Assembly: GCA_964450715.1 (NCBI GenBank)
Contig: CAYVFC010000023.1
Location: 11,242-75,241 of the forward strand
DNA length: 64,000 nt
Direction of reading: 5' to 3'
DNA from: CAYVFC01 sp964450715
Lineage (GTDB): Bacteria > Myxococcota_A > Polyangia > Polyangiales > JAFGIB01
The notes beneath the pieces are model-generated. The model made no database searches, was not told the origin of the DNA, and saw only the letters and a program-made list of their open reading frames with translations. The position numbers and the translations under genes are program-made. Below are positions 41,269-50,218 of the stretch, one piece after another. Position 1 is the first letter of the stretch. Each line of letters begins with the position of its first letter.

Positions 41269-42996
41269 TCATTCCAGCTCGAACATCCCCAGAAAGCGGG
41301 CCAGCTGCATCTTGCCGCCCTCGACCTCTATCTCGCCGGCGGCAAAGGCCGCCAGCGGGTTGCGCATACGCGCCGCGATCTCCTTCCACACCCGGGAGTC
41401 GACCGTGATGGTCACGTCCGGCTGGTCCGGAAAGCGCGGGTGGATCTCGGCCACACCCCGGCGCACCTGGACGGTATAGGCCTGGTCGGTATCCGGGAAA
41501 CGGTAGCCCACGGTGATCTCCGCCTGCAGGCTCTTCTCCGGTATCAGCCTGGCGGCCATCCCCTTGAAGATCGCCTCCAGCGGGATACCGTGTACAAAAG
41601 CCTTCTCCTTGGGCCGCTTCTGATCGATACGGATCTTTCCCTCGGTCTCCAGGGCCTGGGTCAGGTAGTAGTTGCGCGCCGTGGAGGCGATCTGCTTCTC
41701 TCCCAGGGCTTTTAGCGAGGCGGCCTTCAAGCGTCGCGCCGCCGGATCTTCGGGATTGAGCTGCAACAGCTGGTCCGCCAGCTCCAGCGCCCACTGGTGA
41801 TCGCCCTGCTTCGCCGCCGCTGCCGCTCGCTCGGCCAGGACCTTTTCGCCGCCGACCAGATCGGAGAAGCGCTGCGCCCTCTCCTGCAAGGGAAGCGGAA
41901 ACAGATCGGTGGCGTTGCCCCCGAACCAGCCCAGATACCCGGTGAAGATGGCCCGAACCGCCCAGGGTACGGTGCCGTAGTACTGGTGCAGATAGGGCTT
42001 GCGGGCCAGGTGCTCGGGGAGCTTCACCCGCTCGACGATCTCCTGCGGGGTCAGCCCCTGGTTGATGCCGCGAATGGTCTGGTCGTGCACGAACTGGATG
42101 GCGTCGCGGTAGTCGGTGATCACCTGGTATATCTTCTCCGCGCCCGAGAGCGGAAGGGTGTGGCTCGGCACCAGGTGCTCGGGCCGCAGCTCCCGGATGA
42201 TGTCCAGGCTGCGCGCCCACTTGATCACGTCGCGATAGGCGGTTCCCCGGATAGCATAGAGATTGGGAAACGACTTGTAGTAGTTATCTCCAGGCAGGAG
42301 CACTTTCTTATCGGGCATCCAGACGTAGATCTGGTCGTCGGTCTCCCCGGGCGCGTGGATCAGCACCAGCTTCAGGCCCGCCACCTCGATCTCGGTCCGC
42401 TCGCCGGCAAAGGTCTTGGTGGGCCGGACCAAACCGATGGTGGTGTCGGCAGTGAAGCGCAGCTCGGGCCCGATACCGCAGTTGATCAATCCTCCCTCGG
42501 GGAGATAGGTGCCGAACTGGCGGGAGGCCCGGCGGTAGGTCGTCTGTTGGGTGACGCCGATGATCCGGTCCAGGAAGCCGAGGGTGCTCTGGTGCGAGTA
42601 GATGTCGGGGTTGCCCTCACCCATGAAGACCGAGGTGCCGAAGCTGTGGTCCGTATGGTAATGCGTGTAAATGATCGCCTTGATGGGCTTGCTGCTGATC
42701 TCGGCGAAAACCGCCTTGACCTCGTCGGCAGCCTCCACGCTCTCCATGGTATCCACCAGCACCGCCCCGTCCTCGCCCTCTAGCAGGATGGAGTTGGCCA
42801 GACCGTAGCCGATGGCCACGTGAACCCCGGGGATGACTTCGATCACCTGGCGCTTGAACTCCGCGCAGTGGGCCTTCAGATCCGGGTTGGCGCCCACCGA
42901 AATCTTCTCGGGCTTCTCGTCTCCGGGACAACCGACCAACAGCGCCGCCGCGGCGACCACCAGCAGTACATCGACCTTCGTTGAGCCTCTCCGCAT
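41269..42996 (-). CDS. alkylsulfatase-like metallo-beta-lactamase lipoprotein
   Basis: A 575-residue predicted lipoprotein (lipobox ending at Cys23, LLVGC). The metallo-beta-lactamase core carries THYHTDH (His112, His114, Asp116, His117), a later GETDDQIYVW and GDNYYKSFPNLYAIRG, as in the BDS1/SdsA1 alkylsulfatase branch. A helical dimerisation region (about 380-440) and a C-terminal SCP2-like domain (about 445-570, with EITVGYRFPDTDQ and VTITVDSR) complete the family architecture. It would hydrolyse an alkyl sulfate or related ester outside the cytoplasm. Lipid anchoring is less usual for this family, where secreted or cytosolic forms are known. GGAGAGG precedes ATG. Confidence 0.88.
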   Translation of the reverse strand: MRRGSTKVDVLLVVAAAALLVGCPGDEKPEKISVGANPDLKAHCAEFKRQVIEVIPGVHVAIGYGLANSILLEGEDGAVLVDTMESVEAADEVKAVFAEISSKPIKAIIYTHYHTDHSFGTSVFMGEGNPDIYSHQSTLGFLDRIIGVTQQTTYRRASRQFGTYLPEGGLINCGIGPELRFTADTTIGLVRPTKTFAGERTEIEVAGLKLVLIHAPGETDDQIYVWMPDKKVLLPGDNYYKSFPNLYAIRGTAYRDVIKWARSLDIIRELRPEHLVPSHTLPLSGAEKIYQVITDYRDAIQFVHDQTIRGINQGLTPQEIVERVKLPEHLARKPYLHQYYGTVPWAVRAIFTGYLGWFGGNATDLFPLPLQERAQRFSDLVGGEKVLAERAAAAAKQGDHQWALELADQLLQLNPEDPAARRLKAASLKALGEKQIASTARNYYLTQALETEGKIRIDQKRPKEKAFVHGIPLEAIFKGMAARLIPEKSLQAEITVGYRFPDTDQAYTVQVRRGVAEIHPRFPDQPDVTITVDSRVWKEIAARMRNPLAAFAAGEIEVEGGKMQLARFLGMFELE

Positions 42997-43108
42997 CGCG
43001 CACCTCTCCGACTACGAATACCGGCTACCATATACCACAGCCGATTCCGCCGCGACCACCCTCGGAAGCGTCGGCACCCGCCCGGAAATAGCTTCTGTTG
43101 TCCGACGG

Positions 43109-44614
43109 CTACGCCTTGCCAGCCGGCAGCGTGATGCGGAAGGTGGTACCCTCCCCTTGCCGGCTGCTGATCTCTATCCGGCCGCCCATGCCGTCCACGA
43201 TCGACTTGCAGATACAGAGCCCGAGGCCGTTGCCGTTGCCACCGTTGGACGCGCTCGAGGTGAAGAAGGAATCGAGGGCGTGCTCGACCTCGTAGGCGCT
43301 CATGCCGCGACCGTTGTCGGCGATCTGCACCACCACCCCGCCGTTTCCGTCACCGCACAAGGAGACGGAGACGCGGTTGTTCTCCGTATTCTCGGGGTCC
43401 AAAGAGTCCACGGCATTGATGAACAGGTTCAGGAACAGCTGCTCGACAAGCGAGGCGTTGCCGCTCACGCCCGGGACCTCTTCCGCGAAGTCGCACCTCA
43501 AGCTCGCCTTGTGACCGATGGCATAGGCGGCCAGGCTGAGCGCGCGCTCCAGGGATGCCTTCATGTCGAGCGGGCCCTCCACGTCGGGCGTGGGCCGGGC
43601 GAACAGTTGGATATCGCGGACGATGTCCGCCGCCCGTTCCAGCCCCTCCTCGGCCACCGACAGGCTCTCGGAGATCTCGGCCAGTTCTCCCTGCCCCTTG
43701 TGCTCCTCGGCCAGCGCTGCCAGCTTGCGGGCGGCGCGGGCCAGGTTGAGCTTGGCATAGGCCAGCGGGTTGTTGATCTCGTGAGCGATGCCGCCGGCGA
43801 GCAGCCCCAGCGCTGCCAGCCGGTCGGACTGGACCAGCGTGGCCTGCATCTCCATGCGCTCGGTCACATCGCGGATGAAGGCCAGCACCGAGGGCTCGCC
43901 CGAGTAGACGATAGGGATCGACGAGACCTCGACCACCCTATCCCGGCCCTCTACGTCCCGCGCATGGTAAAAGGCGGAAGAGCCCAGAGGCTCGCCGGTC
44001 CTGTACAGGGTGCTCACGCGCGTCTCGCACCGTTCCCGGTCATCGGACTTCAGCATCTCGGTGACCGGCATTCCGATCGCCTGCTCGGGGCTGCTCGAAC
44101 CGCCCAGACGCGCCGCGGCCCGGTTGAGAAAGGCGACCTTCGTTCCCTGCAGGATGGCGATTCCGTCCGGCGCGTTCTCGACCAGCGAGCGGAACCGCTC
44201 CTCGGATTGTCGCAGCCGCTCGTCGGCCGACTTGCGCGAGGAGACGTCGCGAACGAAGGAGACTGTCGCCGTCCGCCCGGACAGGTCGACGATGCTGTTG
44301 AACACCTCCACCGGAATCCGCTCGCCGTCGCTCCTGACGACCGCGAGCTCGCGAAACACCGGAGCGGTGTCTCCCTCGATACGAGCCTGCTGGACTTCCA
44401 ATAATCTGGGATGCTCGTCCTCGGCGATGAAAGACCAGACCGACTGCTCCCGGATCTCCGCGGCGCTGCAGCCCAGCAGCTCCTCGATTCCGGCGCTCAG
44501 AAAGGCCGCCCGCGTGGTCTCTCCCTCGGTGATGGTGACCGCCACCGCCATGCCGAAGAGCTCGGCCGCCGCCGTGAGCGCCTCGAAGAGCTTTTCTTCA
44601 GTACCGCAGTCCAC
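43109..44614 (-). CDS. two-PAS sensor histidine kinase
   Basis: A 501-residue soluble kinase. PAS domains at about residues 12-130 and 140-260, the dimerisation domain with the phosphoacceptor His in GGIAHEINNPLAYAKLN (near residue 280) and an ATPase domain at about 385-495 (N-box FINAVDSL, G1 DNGRGM, G2 GNGLGLCICKS). The start is a GTG at 44614. There is no adjacent response regulator; it lies between the alkylsulfatase and a lipoprotein gene. HEINNPLAYAK kinases often feed NtrC-type regulators, so a link to the regulator at 6149 is possible but unproven. Confidence 0.93.
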   Translation of the reverse strand: MDCGTEEKLFEALTAAAELFGMAVAVTITEGETTRAAFLSAGIEELLGCSAAEIREQSVWSFIAEDEHPRLLEVQQARIEGDTAPVFRELAVVRSDGERIPVEVFNSIVDLSGRTATVSFVRDVSSRKSADERLRQSEERFRSLVENAPDGIAILQGTKVAFLNRAAARLGGSSSPEQAIGMPVTEMLKSDDRERCETRVSTLYRTGEPLGSSAFYHARDVEGRDRVVEVSSIPIVYSGEPSVLAFIRDVTERMEMQATLVQSDRLAALGLLAGGIAHEINNPLAYAKLNLARAARKLAALAEEHKGQGELAEISESLSVAEEGLERAADIVRDIQLFARPTPDVEGPLDMKASLERALSLAAYAIGHKASLRCDFAEEVPGVSGNASLVEQLFLNLFINAVDSLDPENTENNRVSVSLCGDGNGGVVVQIADNGRGMSAYEVEHALDSFFTSSASNGGNGNGLGLCICKSIVDGMGGRIEISSRQGEGTTFRITLPAGKA

Positions 44615-44799
44615 CCCTCACCCCGAATAGCCCCGAACGGTTGCAGTGTAGCGGAGCGGGACGCCGGATGGCAACATGAACCTCCGAGCGGCGCGGTAGA
44701 TTCGGAAGACGAGGAACCGCTGGAAAAAACGGATTAAAAGCGAGGAGCGGACGCGGCTCGAGGTGGACGGCCCGGGAGCCGTCACCCGCTCACGAGGTA

Positions 44800-44927
44800 A
44801 CCGTTCAGGGGGGGTAGTAGGCCCCTACCGCTGCGGGAGAGCGGGTAGCTCTCCGCCCGCGGTATTATCCCTTCTTCCTCTGGAAGAGGGGACGGGGGTG
44901 AGGGTTCCTCACCCCCCTGAACCGTAC
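44800..44927. repeat. palindromic element at the end of the lipoprotein gene
   Basis: ACCGTTCAGGGGGGT near 44800 and its complement CACCCCCCTGAACCGT near 44911 bracket several inner hairpins (GGTAGTAGGCCCCTACC; GGGTGAGGGTTCCTCACCC). The right arm covers the stop codon and last codons of the minus-strand gene at 44909. The stretch 44615-44908 has no gene. Confidence 0.55.
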
Positions 44928-46516
44928 TGAAACACGCCGCGCAGATCCTCGGTAGCGCTGATGTAAGAGCGCTCGGTCCTACTGCCCGACGGATCGTGAT
45001 AGCTCACCACGCGAAATTGGTAGATCATACCCTCCTGCAGCTGCGCTCCCTGCCAGGTGTAGGAGACGGTCGATGAGCCGGTCTCGCGCGGTACGTTGAG
45101 CTCCTCTAGCAACAGCTCGCCAAAGGCGTCGTACACGCGCAGCTCGTAGCCGTCCTCCGAGGAATCATCCGCCCAGGTGAAGACGGGCTGCGCCTCATCG
45201 ATGATTTCCAGTCCCTCGGCGCCCGGCGAGTGCACGGCGAGCGCCCCGGTGATCTTGAACGACTCGTCCATCGTGACCTCGCCCCCGGTCGCCGGGACCT
45301 CGATGTGCTGGATGGCGGTACCGCCGATAGTCTGGTCCGGATCGCGCACCAGGTCGTCGTTCTCGAAAGCGGCCAGCACCACGTAGCGTCCTGGAGGAAC
45401 GTCCTCGATGGTGAACGCGCCGCTAACGTCCACCGCTCGCAACCCGGCCGGCGCCTCGCCGCGCGCCACGTTCTGCTGGAAGGTGGACTCGACTACCAAG
45501 ATCACGGTGGTCTCGGAGCCGCCCGGCGCGTCCGCCATGTTGACCGATCCGGTGACCGTTGCCAGCGACTGCAAATCGGCCGCCAGGGAGACGTCCTCTA
45601 GCCGGTCGCTGGTGGCTGACACGGTCTGCTCCTGTACGTTCAGCCCCGCTCGATAGCCGTCCAGCACGGTGCTGCCGGGCGGCACGTTGTACAGCGTGAA
45701 GTTCCCCTCGCTATCCGTCACCGCGGTGGACACGGCCGTGCCGTTCTGGATCGCCACCACCAGCACGCCGCCGAAGTCCGAGCCGCCCGCGCCTGCATCC
45801 ACCGGGTCGGTCGCGCCAGTGCCCACGCTCCCCTCGATGATTCCCCAGGAGGCCGTATCGCCGGGCAGCGGAAACAGCGCGACGTCCGTGGCCGCGTTCT
45901 GGACCACCCAGGCGCTGACCGTTCCGGCGTCCGCGCCATCGCTGTTCCCGCCGCCCGCTGCGCTCGCTTCGGTGAGATCGATGGGCAGAGCGGTACGCGG
46001 GGCGGTGGGGAAGACCTGGTAGCCCGCGCCCGCGGCCCTCAGGGTGACGACGGCTTGCATGGCTTCGCCCACGGGCGTTCCGTCCTGCAAGCGCGGCATA
46101 GCCACGGGCAGCGCGTACGATCCATCGGATTCGGTAATGGCCACCGTGGAGCGAGCGCCGCCGTTGGCATCGAGCGCGACCACGGTCGCTCCCTCGATCC
46201 CATCACCGTTCAGCGCGTCGAAAACGCGGCCCCGGATCTCGACCGGCGCGAAGCAGACCGGAAGCCCGCCTTGGACCTGCTCGCAGACCTGGTCTCCCTC
46301 GCAGGAACCGATGGTCCCCGGAATGCAGACGCAGACCGGCGCCCCGTTCTCGTCCTCCATGCAGGTCTGGTCCTGCTCGCATCCTTGCGAGGTTCCCGGC
46401 TGGCAGGGCCCTCTCTCGCGCTCTTCGTCTTCGCCGCAGGCGCAGAAGAGCGCGAACGAAGTCGCAAGAACAACCAACACGGCGAACCGCGAAAACCGTC
46501 TTTCGCACAGGTGCAT
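44909..46516 (-). CDS. lipoprotein with carboxypeptidase-regulatory-like domains
   Basis: A 535-residue predicted lipoprotein with the lipobox Cys at about residue 27 (ALFCAC). Two Cys-rich EGF-like motifs follow (CQPGTSQGCEQDQTC, CIPGTIGSCEGDQVC), then repeated Ig-like/carboxypeptidase-regulatory domains: GRVFDALNGDGIEGATVVA, SDGSYALPVA, and later DSEGNFTLYNVPPGS and SGAFTIEDVPPGRYVVLA, with a C-terminal fibronectin-like domain (PVFTWADDSSEDGYELRVYD). Such proteins are typical surface or secreted scaffold proteins in Myxococcota-type genomes. GGAGAGG precedes ATG. The C-terminal codons overlap a palindromic element. Confidence 0.85.
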   Translation of the reverse strand: MHLCERRFSRFAVLVVLATSFALFCACGEDEERERGPCQPGTSQGCEQDQTCMEDENGAPVCVCIPGTIGSCEGDQVCEQVQGGLPVCFAPVEIRGRVFDALNGDGIEGATVVALDANGGARSTVAITESDGSYALPVAMPRLQDGTPVGEAMQAVVTLRAAGAGYQVFPTAPRTALPIDLTEASAAGGGNSDGADAGTVSAWVVQNAATDVALFPLPGDTASWGIIEGSVGTGATDPVDAGAGGSDFGGVLVVAIQNGTAVSTAVTDSEGNFTLYNVPPGSTVLDGYRAGLNVQEQTVSATSDRLEDVSLAADLQSLATVTGSVNMADAPGGSETTVILVVESTFQQNVARGEAPAGLRAVDVSGAFTIEDVPPGRYVVLAAFENDDLVRDPDQTIGGTAIQHIEVPATGGEVTMDESFKITGALAVHSPGAEGLEIIDEAQPVFTWADDSSEDGYELRVYDAFGELLLEELNVPRETGSSTVSYTWQGAQLQEGMIYQFRVVSYHDPSGSRTERSYISATEDLRGVFQYGSGG

Positions 46517-46782
46517 GACGCCTCTCCTTATTGTCGGTCTTGATCGGTCATCTCATAGACGAGCGGCCCCGGCGCCCGGATGAAACAAAAGACGAGAGCT
46601 GAAACAACGGGACGCGGGAACACGGCAAGAATTCTAGCAAGAAAAGCGCTATGGCGGAAATTCGGGAACAAAAAACGACCGCAACGCCTTTTTTTCGACC
46701 TGGACCGTCCGCGTGACGTCTAATACTCGATCCTCTATCCTTTTAAGAGAACGCGTATCTTTTCGCGTCGGGGAGAGTCGAA

Positions 46783-47952
46783 ATGAACTATTACGCCCGT
46801 AAATTCCTCTCGGTGTTCTCAACCGCGCTCGCGCTCGGGTTTCTGGCGACCTGTAGCGCGGACAAAGAAGGCGGCGCGGCCGACGCCGGGCTCGATGGCG
46901 CGATCGATACCGCGGACGGCAATGCGATCGGCAGCGGCGGCACAGCCGGCGCGGGAACAGGAGGAGGCGGCGGTACCATGTCGGGCGACGCGGCCGCGGG
47001 CATGGGCGGCGCCGGAGAATCGGGCGGCGCCGGCTCCCTGGAGGCAGGAACGGAAGCGGGCATCTGGGGCACGCTGCCCGGTTCGGGGCTGCTCGACGTG
47101 GTGGGAGAACCGGTAGAGATTCCCGACGGCCATGGCGGCACCACCACCTGCTACCAGATCACCTGCAACGACAAGCTACTGCAGTGCGCCGACTGCGAGG
47201 ACAACGACGGCGACGGCCTGATCGACGCGGCCGATCCCGAGTGCCTCGGCCCCTGCGACAACACCGAGGGCCCGGTACTGGCCCCGGGCGTGGGCGGCGA
47301 GACCGGCTCGCAGTGCAAGCCGCGCGACTGCTTCTTCGACTTCGGCAACGGTCCGGGCAACGACGACTGCCACTGGGCCTACTTCTGCGACCCGCTGGCG
47401 CCCAAGCAGGACTGCGCCTACGACGAAAGCGAGCTCGGTGGAACCGATTGCCCGCAGGGACAGTCGGATCTCTGCCTGCAGATGTGCCGGCCCATCACCC
47501 CCAACGGCTGCGATTGCTTCGGCTGCTGCACCTTCCCCGAGCTGCAGGGAGAGGGGGACAACGGCAGCGACGCCTACGTCTGGATAGGCCAGATGGAGGA
47601 GCCGGGCTGCACGCTGGACAGGGTCACCGACCCGGAGGCCTGTCCCCCCTGCACGCCCGAGCCGAGCTGCTGGAACGACTGCGGCCGCTGCGAGCTCTGC
47701 CTGGGCAAGACCACCATCCCCGACGACTGCCTGGAGCCTCCCCCGGACGGCGGCACGCCGACGGACGGCGGCAGCGGTACCGGCGGCAGTAGCGGTACCG
47801 GAGGCAGCGGAACCGCGGGCAGCGGCGGATCGGGCTCGGGCTCGGGCGGCCGCTGCGATCCGGGCATCCAGGCCTGCGGCCTGCCCACGGACCCGCCCTG
47901 CCCCATGGGTACTTATTGTATCACCGGCTGCTGCGTGGTGCTGGTCGAGTAG
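46783..47952 (+). CDS. Cys-rich lipoprotein, type A paralogue (short)
   Basis: A 389-residue predicted lipoprotein: lipobox ending at Cys24 (FLATC), a Gly/Ala/Asp linker to about residue 95, and then a Cys-rich module at about 123-321 that matches residues 233-432 of the protein at 14263: DCEDNDGDGL, DPECLGPCDN, CKPRDCFFD, GNDDCHW, CDCFGCC, YVWIG, CPPCTP, CGRCELCLG and EPPP. A Gly/Ser linker and a Cys tail (CDPGIQACG, CITGCC) follow. Unlike the paralogue it has no sigma-54 promoter visible. GGAGAG precedes ATG. The orphan attenuator begins about 30 bases after its stop codon. Function unknown. Confidence 0.85.
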   Translation: MNYYARKFLSVFSTALALGFLATCSADKEGGAADAGLDGAIDTADGNAIGSGGTAGAGTGGGGGTMSGDAAAGMGGAGESGGAGSLEAGTEAGIWGTLPGSGLLDVVGEPVEIPDGHGGTTTCYQITCNDKLLQCADCEDNDGDGLIDAADPECLGPCDNTEGPVLAPGVGGETGSQCKPRDCFFDFGNGPGNDDCHWAYFCDPLAPKQDCAYDESELGGTDCPQGQSDLCLQMCRPITPNGCDCFGCCTFPELQGEGDNGSDAYVWIGQMEEPGCTLDRVTDPEACPPCTPEPSCWNDCGRCELCLGKTTIPDDCLEPPPDGGTPTDGGSGTGGSSGTGGSGTAGSGGSGSGSGGRCDPGIQACGLPTDPPCPMGTYCITGCCVVLVE

Positions 47953-47980
47953 AACGGATCCCGCGAAGGGCGCCGGCTTC

Positions 47981-48009
47981 TTGACACCCTCCGGGACGCG
48001 GAGCATGGT
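47981..48009 (+). promoter_or_regulatory. promoter of the orphan leader/attenuator
   Basis: TTGACA (47981-47986), 17 bases, CATGGT (48004-48009). The -35 is perfect and the -10 moderate. A small hairpin ATCCCG/CGGGAT (48015-48031) lies near the expected transcript start. Confidence 0.5.
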
Positions 48010-48057
48010 TTAGATATCCCGCTGGTCGGGATCGACTTTCCTATTCCCAAGAACACC

Positions 48058-48153
48058 ATGAACACCATGAACCCCTTTGGCGTCAGCAACCCGGTCGTGA
48101 GCCTGCTCGTGCTGATGGTGGTACGGACCGCGGAGGTCTGCCGGGCGCCATAG
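48058..48153 (+). CDS. branched-chain amino-acid attenuator leader peptide (candidate)
   Basis: A 31-codon ORF starting ATG-AAC-ACC and ending TAG. The middle reads Val-Val-Ser-Leu-Leu-Val-Leu-Met-Val-Val, eight branched-chain codons of ten, then ends CRAP. This is the pattern of ilv/leu leader peptides (for instance the Val/Leu-rich ivbL type). A strong terminator hairpin begins 27 bases later. No strong ribosome site is visible, and ATG at 48067 is an alternative. No ilv or leu gene follows: the next gene is on the other strand. It therefore looks like an orphan attenuator. Confidence 0.55.
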   Translation: MNTMNPFGVSNPVVSLLVLMVVRTAEVCRAP

Positions 48154-48179
48154 GGAACTGAACCCGATAGGATTCGCAA

Positions 48180-48216
48180 AGCCCCTGCTGGCACCGGCCA
48201 GCGGGGGCTTTTTTTT
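48180..48216 (+). terminator. rho-independent terminator of the orphan leader
   Basis: GCCCCTGCTGGC (48181-48192) pairs with GCCAGCGGGGGC (48197-48208) with one G-T pair, followed by eight T (48209-48216). This is the best intrinsic terminator in the window. Confidence 0.9.
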
Positions 48217-48338
48217 GGCCATACCAACCGCAAACCGCGTGAGGAACGAGATAAAAAGAACGGGCGCCGCCAACCGCCAGATGATCGAGGAAGGAAAACG
48301 GGATGCCGAATACCGGCATCAACCGCGACGGAAAAGGG

Positions 48339-48965
48339 TCAGCAACCGGCCCGGGCGCCGCACTTGATGATGGCCGTCTCCTTGCAGAAGTTGGTCCACT
48401 GCGTCTCGCAGCACTGGGTCTGCTCCCAGCCGTCCGGGGCCGGGCCGCAGACGCAATCGCGCACGCCTTCCTCGCAGAACTTCTGCTCGACGATGAGCAC
48501 GCAGGGCAGATCCCAGGTGTTGGTGCAGCAGTCGGGCAGCTTCTCGCAGACGCAGGCCTCGATCTCCGCGTCCTCGCAGCCCGGCTCGGCGTGCTCCTCG
48601 CAACAGCCTCCGGTTCCTACGTGGGCCGTGCTGCCGTCGCCCCCGCCGTCCGGATCTCCCACGCCCGCGTCGACCGCGCCGTCGCCCTCGACCATCCCGC
48701 CGTCGGTCCCGGCCGCGTCCACCGCGGCGTCGCCCCCGGCAGTACCGCCGCCGCCCTCGCCGCCCACGGCACCGCCGATCCCGGCCGTGCCAGCCAAGCC
48801 ACCGGTACCGCCGCCCGACGCGCCGCCACCGCCCTGGCCCGCGCCAGCGCCGCCTTGCTGGCCACCGGAGCCGGCTATCGCCGGGTCTTCGTCATTGGAC
48901 GGACAACCGCTGAGGACGAGTATCGAGAGGGTGAAAGAAAGTGCGGGAAAGGTGAGTCTGTACAT
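48339..48965 (-). CDS. lipoprotein with twin-Cys (CC..H..GC) modules
   Basis: A 208-residue predicted lipoprotein: lipobox ending at Cys21 (LVLSGC), a Gly/Ala/Asp linker to about residue 118, then a compact Cys-rich module of two or three related units: CCEEHAEPGCEDAEIEACVC, CCTNTWDLPCVLIVEQKFC with CVCG, and CCETQWTNFCKETAIIKC. The repeating CC-x(2-4)-W/H-x(3)-C pattern suggests a small disulfide domain that recurs in Myxococcota-type secreted proteins. The ATG at 48965 is chosen because the signal peptide then has normal length. The preceding repeat 49085-49190 may affect its promoter. Function unknown. Confidence 0.8.
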   Translation of the reverse strand: MYRLTFPALSFTLSILVLSGCPSNDEDPAIAGSGGQQGGAGAGQGGGGASGGGTGGLAGTAGIGGAVGGEGGGGTAGGDAAVDAAGTDGGMVEGDGAVDAGVGDPDGGGDGSTAHVGTGGCCEEHAEPGCEDAEIEACVCEKLPDCCTNTWDLPCVLIVEQKFCEEGVRDCVCGPAPDGWEQTQCCETQWTNFCKETAIIKCGARAGC

Positions 48966-49084
48966 CGTGCGGATTCCCTGGCTGGGGGTTGTTCGATCGA
49001 AGTGCTTCCTTTTAATCGCCCGTCGTTCGCCTGGCAACGCCCCCAAAAAAGAATTTCGAGCGCTGAGGCCAGGGGCGAAACGGT

Positions 49085-49190
49085 GGCCAAGGCGCCCGAA
49101 AAACCGAGCGCGCCCGCAGGGACGGCGAGGATGGTACTACCAGTACCTGACGAGCCGGCCCGAGGACGAAAGCCGGTTTTTCGGGATGGA
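49085..49190. repeat. dispersed repeat, copy 1 (paired with 61052-61248)
   Basis: It begins GGCCAAGGCGCCCGAAAAA, has a GGTACTACCAGTACC hairpin in the middle and ends CGAGGACGAAAGCCGG then TTTTTCGGGATGG. The copy at 61052-61248 has the same three blocks with an extra 11-bp-arm hairpin inserted. The stretch 48966-49297 has no gene. Confidence 0.7.
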
Positions 49191-49297
49191 TTGGCCGCCG
49201 TCATTGCGAACACCGATAACCTCTGAATCAAGAATAAGGACGGCCCCCCTCCCCGGCGATGTAAGAGGGGGGCCGCGCTGGTCAAGATCGCGAGCCG

Positions 49298-50218
49298 CTA
49301 AGGATTCTGGCACTCGCGAAGCTCGCGGGAGCACTGGATGAACGCCAGGGGATTGCGAAACATGCAGTTGGTCCACGCGACGTTACAGTCGACGATCTGG
49401 GGAACCTCCAGCGCATCGACCACGGCCTGACCGCAATCGATGAGCCCATTCGTGCAGCCCAGGATGTCGGAAACGCTCTCGGACTGCAGCGTGCAGTCGG
49501 CAGCGGTCTCGGCGCAGCCAACTACCTCGGAGACGGGAATCTCCGGAAGCTCGACGCCCAGGCTCTCGGCCACGCAGAGCGCCTCCTGTTCGGCGCAGGC
49601 GCTGAGCTCGCTCGGGCTCGAGGCGGCCAGGATGCAATCGTCGAGAGCGGAGGTGCAGGAGACCACGTCGCCGATCACCTCGGTGACCTCGTCGGGAATG
49701 ACCGAGCCGGCCTGCTCGATCGCGCAGTCGACCAGGGTCTCGCCGCAGCCGGTCAGGTCGTTGACGCTGGTAGCCTCCTCGATGCACTCCAGGCTGCCGT
49801 CCACGCAGGCAGTGGTGCCGCTGACGATGGCGGGCAGCTGTACGTCCAGCACCTCGGCCACGCAGAGCGCCTCGGCCTCGGCGCAGGCCGTAAGCTCGCT
49901 CGGGCTGGAAGCGGCCAGAACGCAATCATCCAACTGGGCCGTGCACTCGGCCGCACCGGCCGCCGCGTCGACCACCTGGGCCGGAAGCCCGTTGTCGGCC
50001 GTGGCCGCGCAGAGCGTGTAGTCGGCATTACAGAAGACCAGGCCGAGCAAGCCGGCCCTGTCCATGCACTCGTCGCGCTCGGCAGCGCACTCGGCAAGCG
50101 TCAAGGCCTGCGAGCTCAGCCCTACGGCGGGCTCGTCGGTAACCGCTGCGCTACAGCCGATACCGGAAAGCAGGATCGCTACGAGGCAAACGTAAAAAGG
50201 AACGAAAATTTTCTTCAT
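49298..50218 (-). CDS. lipoprotein with duplicated helical Cys repeats
   Basis: A 306-residue predicted lipoprotein with lipobox ending at Cys22 (LSGIGC). No Gly linker; the rest is built of short helical segments with two Cys each, of the form C-x(3)-L-D-D-C or C-x(6)-C. One unit is duplicated nearly exactly about 108 residues apart: LDDCVLAASSPSELTACAEA and LDDCILAASSPSELSACAEQ, each followed by ALCVAE and a VxLP segment. Three further Cys pairs have the same spacing. I recognise no known family. GAGGAG precedes ATG. It is a separate unit from the PAP2 operon. Confidence 0.8.
   Translation of the reverse strand: MKKIFVPFYVCLVAILLSGIGCSAAVTDEPAVGLSSQALTLAECAAERDECMDRAGLLGLVFCNADYTLCAATADNGLPAQVVDAAAGAAECTAQLDDCVLAASSPSELTACAEAEALCVAEVLDVQLPAIVSGTTACVDGSLECIEEATSVNDLTGCGETLVDCAIEQAGSVIPDEVTEVIGDVVSCTSALDDCILAASSPSELSACAEQEALCVAESLGVELPEIPVSEVVGCAETAADCTLQSESVSDILGCTNGLIDCGQAVVDALEVPQIVDCNVAWTNCMFRNPLAFIQCSRELRECQNP

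Noticed and set aside
48281..48367. A 28-codon ORF after the orphan terminator, considered as the regulated gene.
   Set aside because: It overlaps the minus-strand lipoprotein gene, has an Arg-rich random-like sequence and no homology that I recognise.
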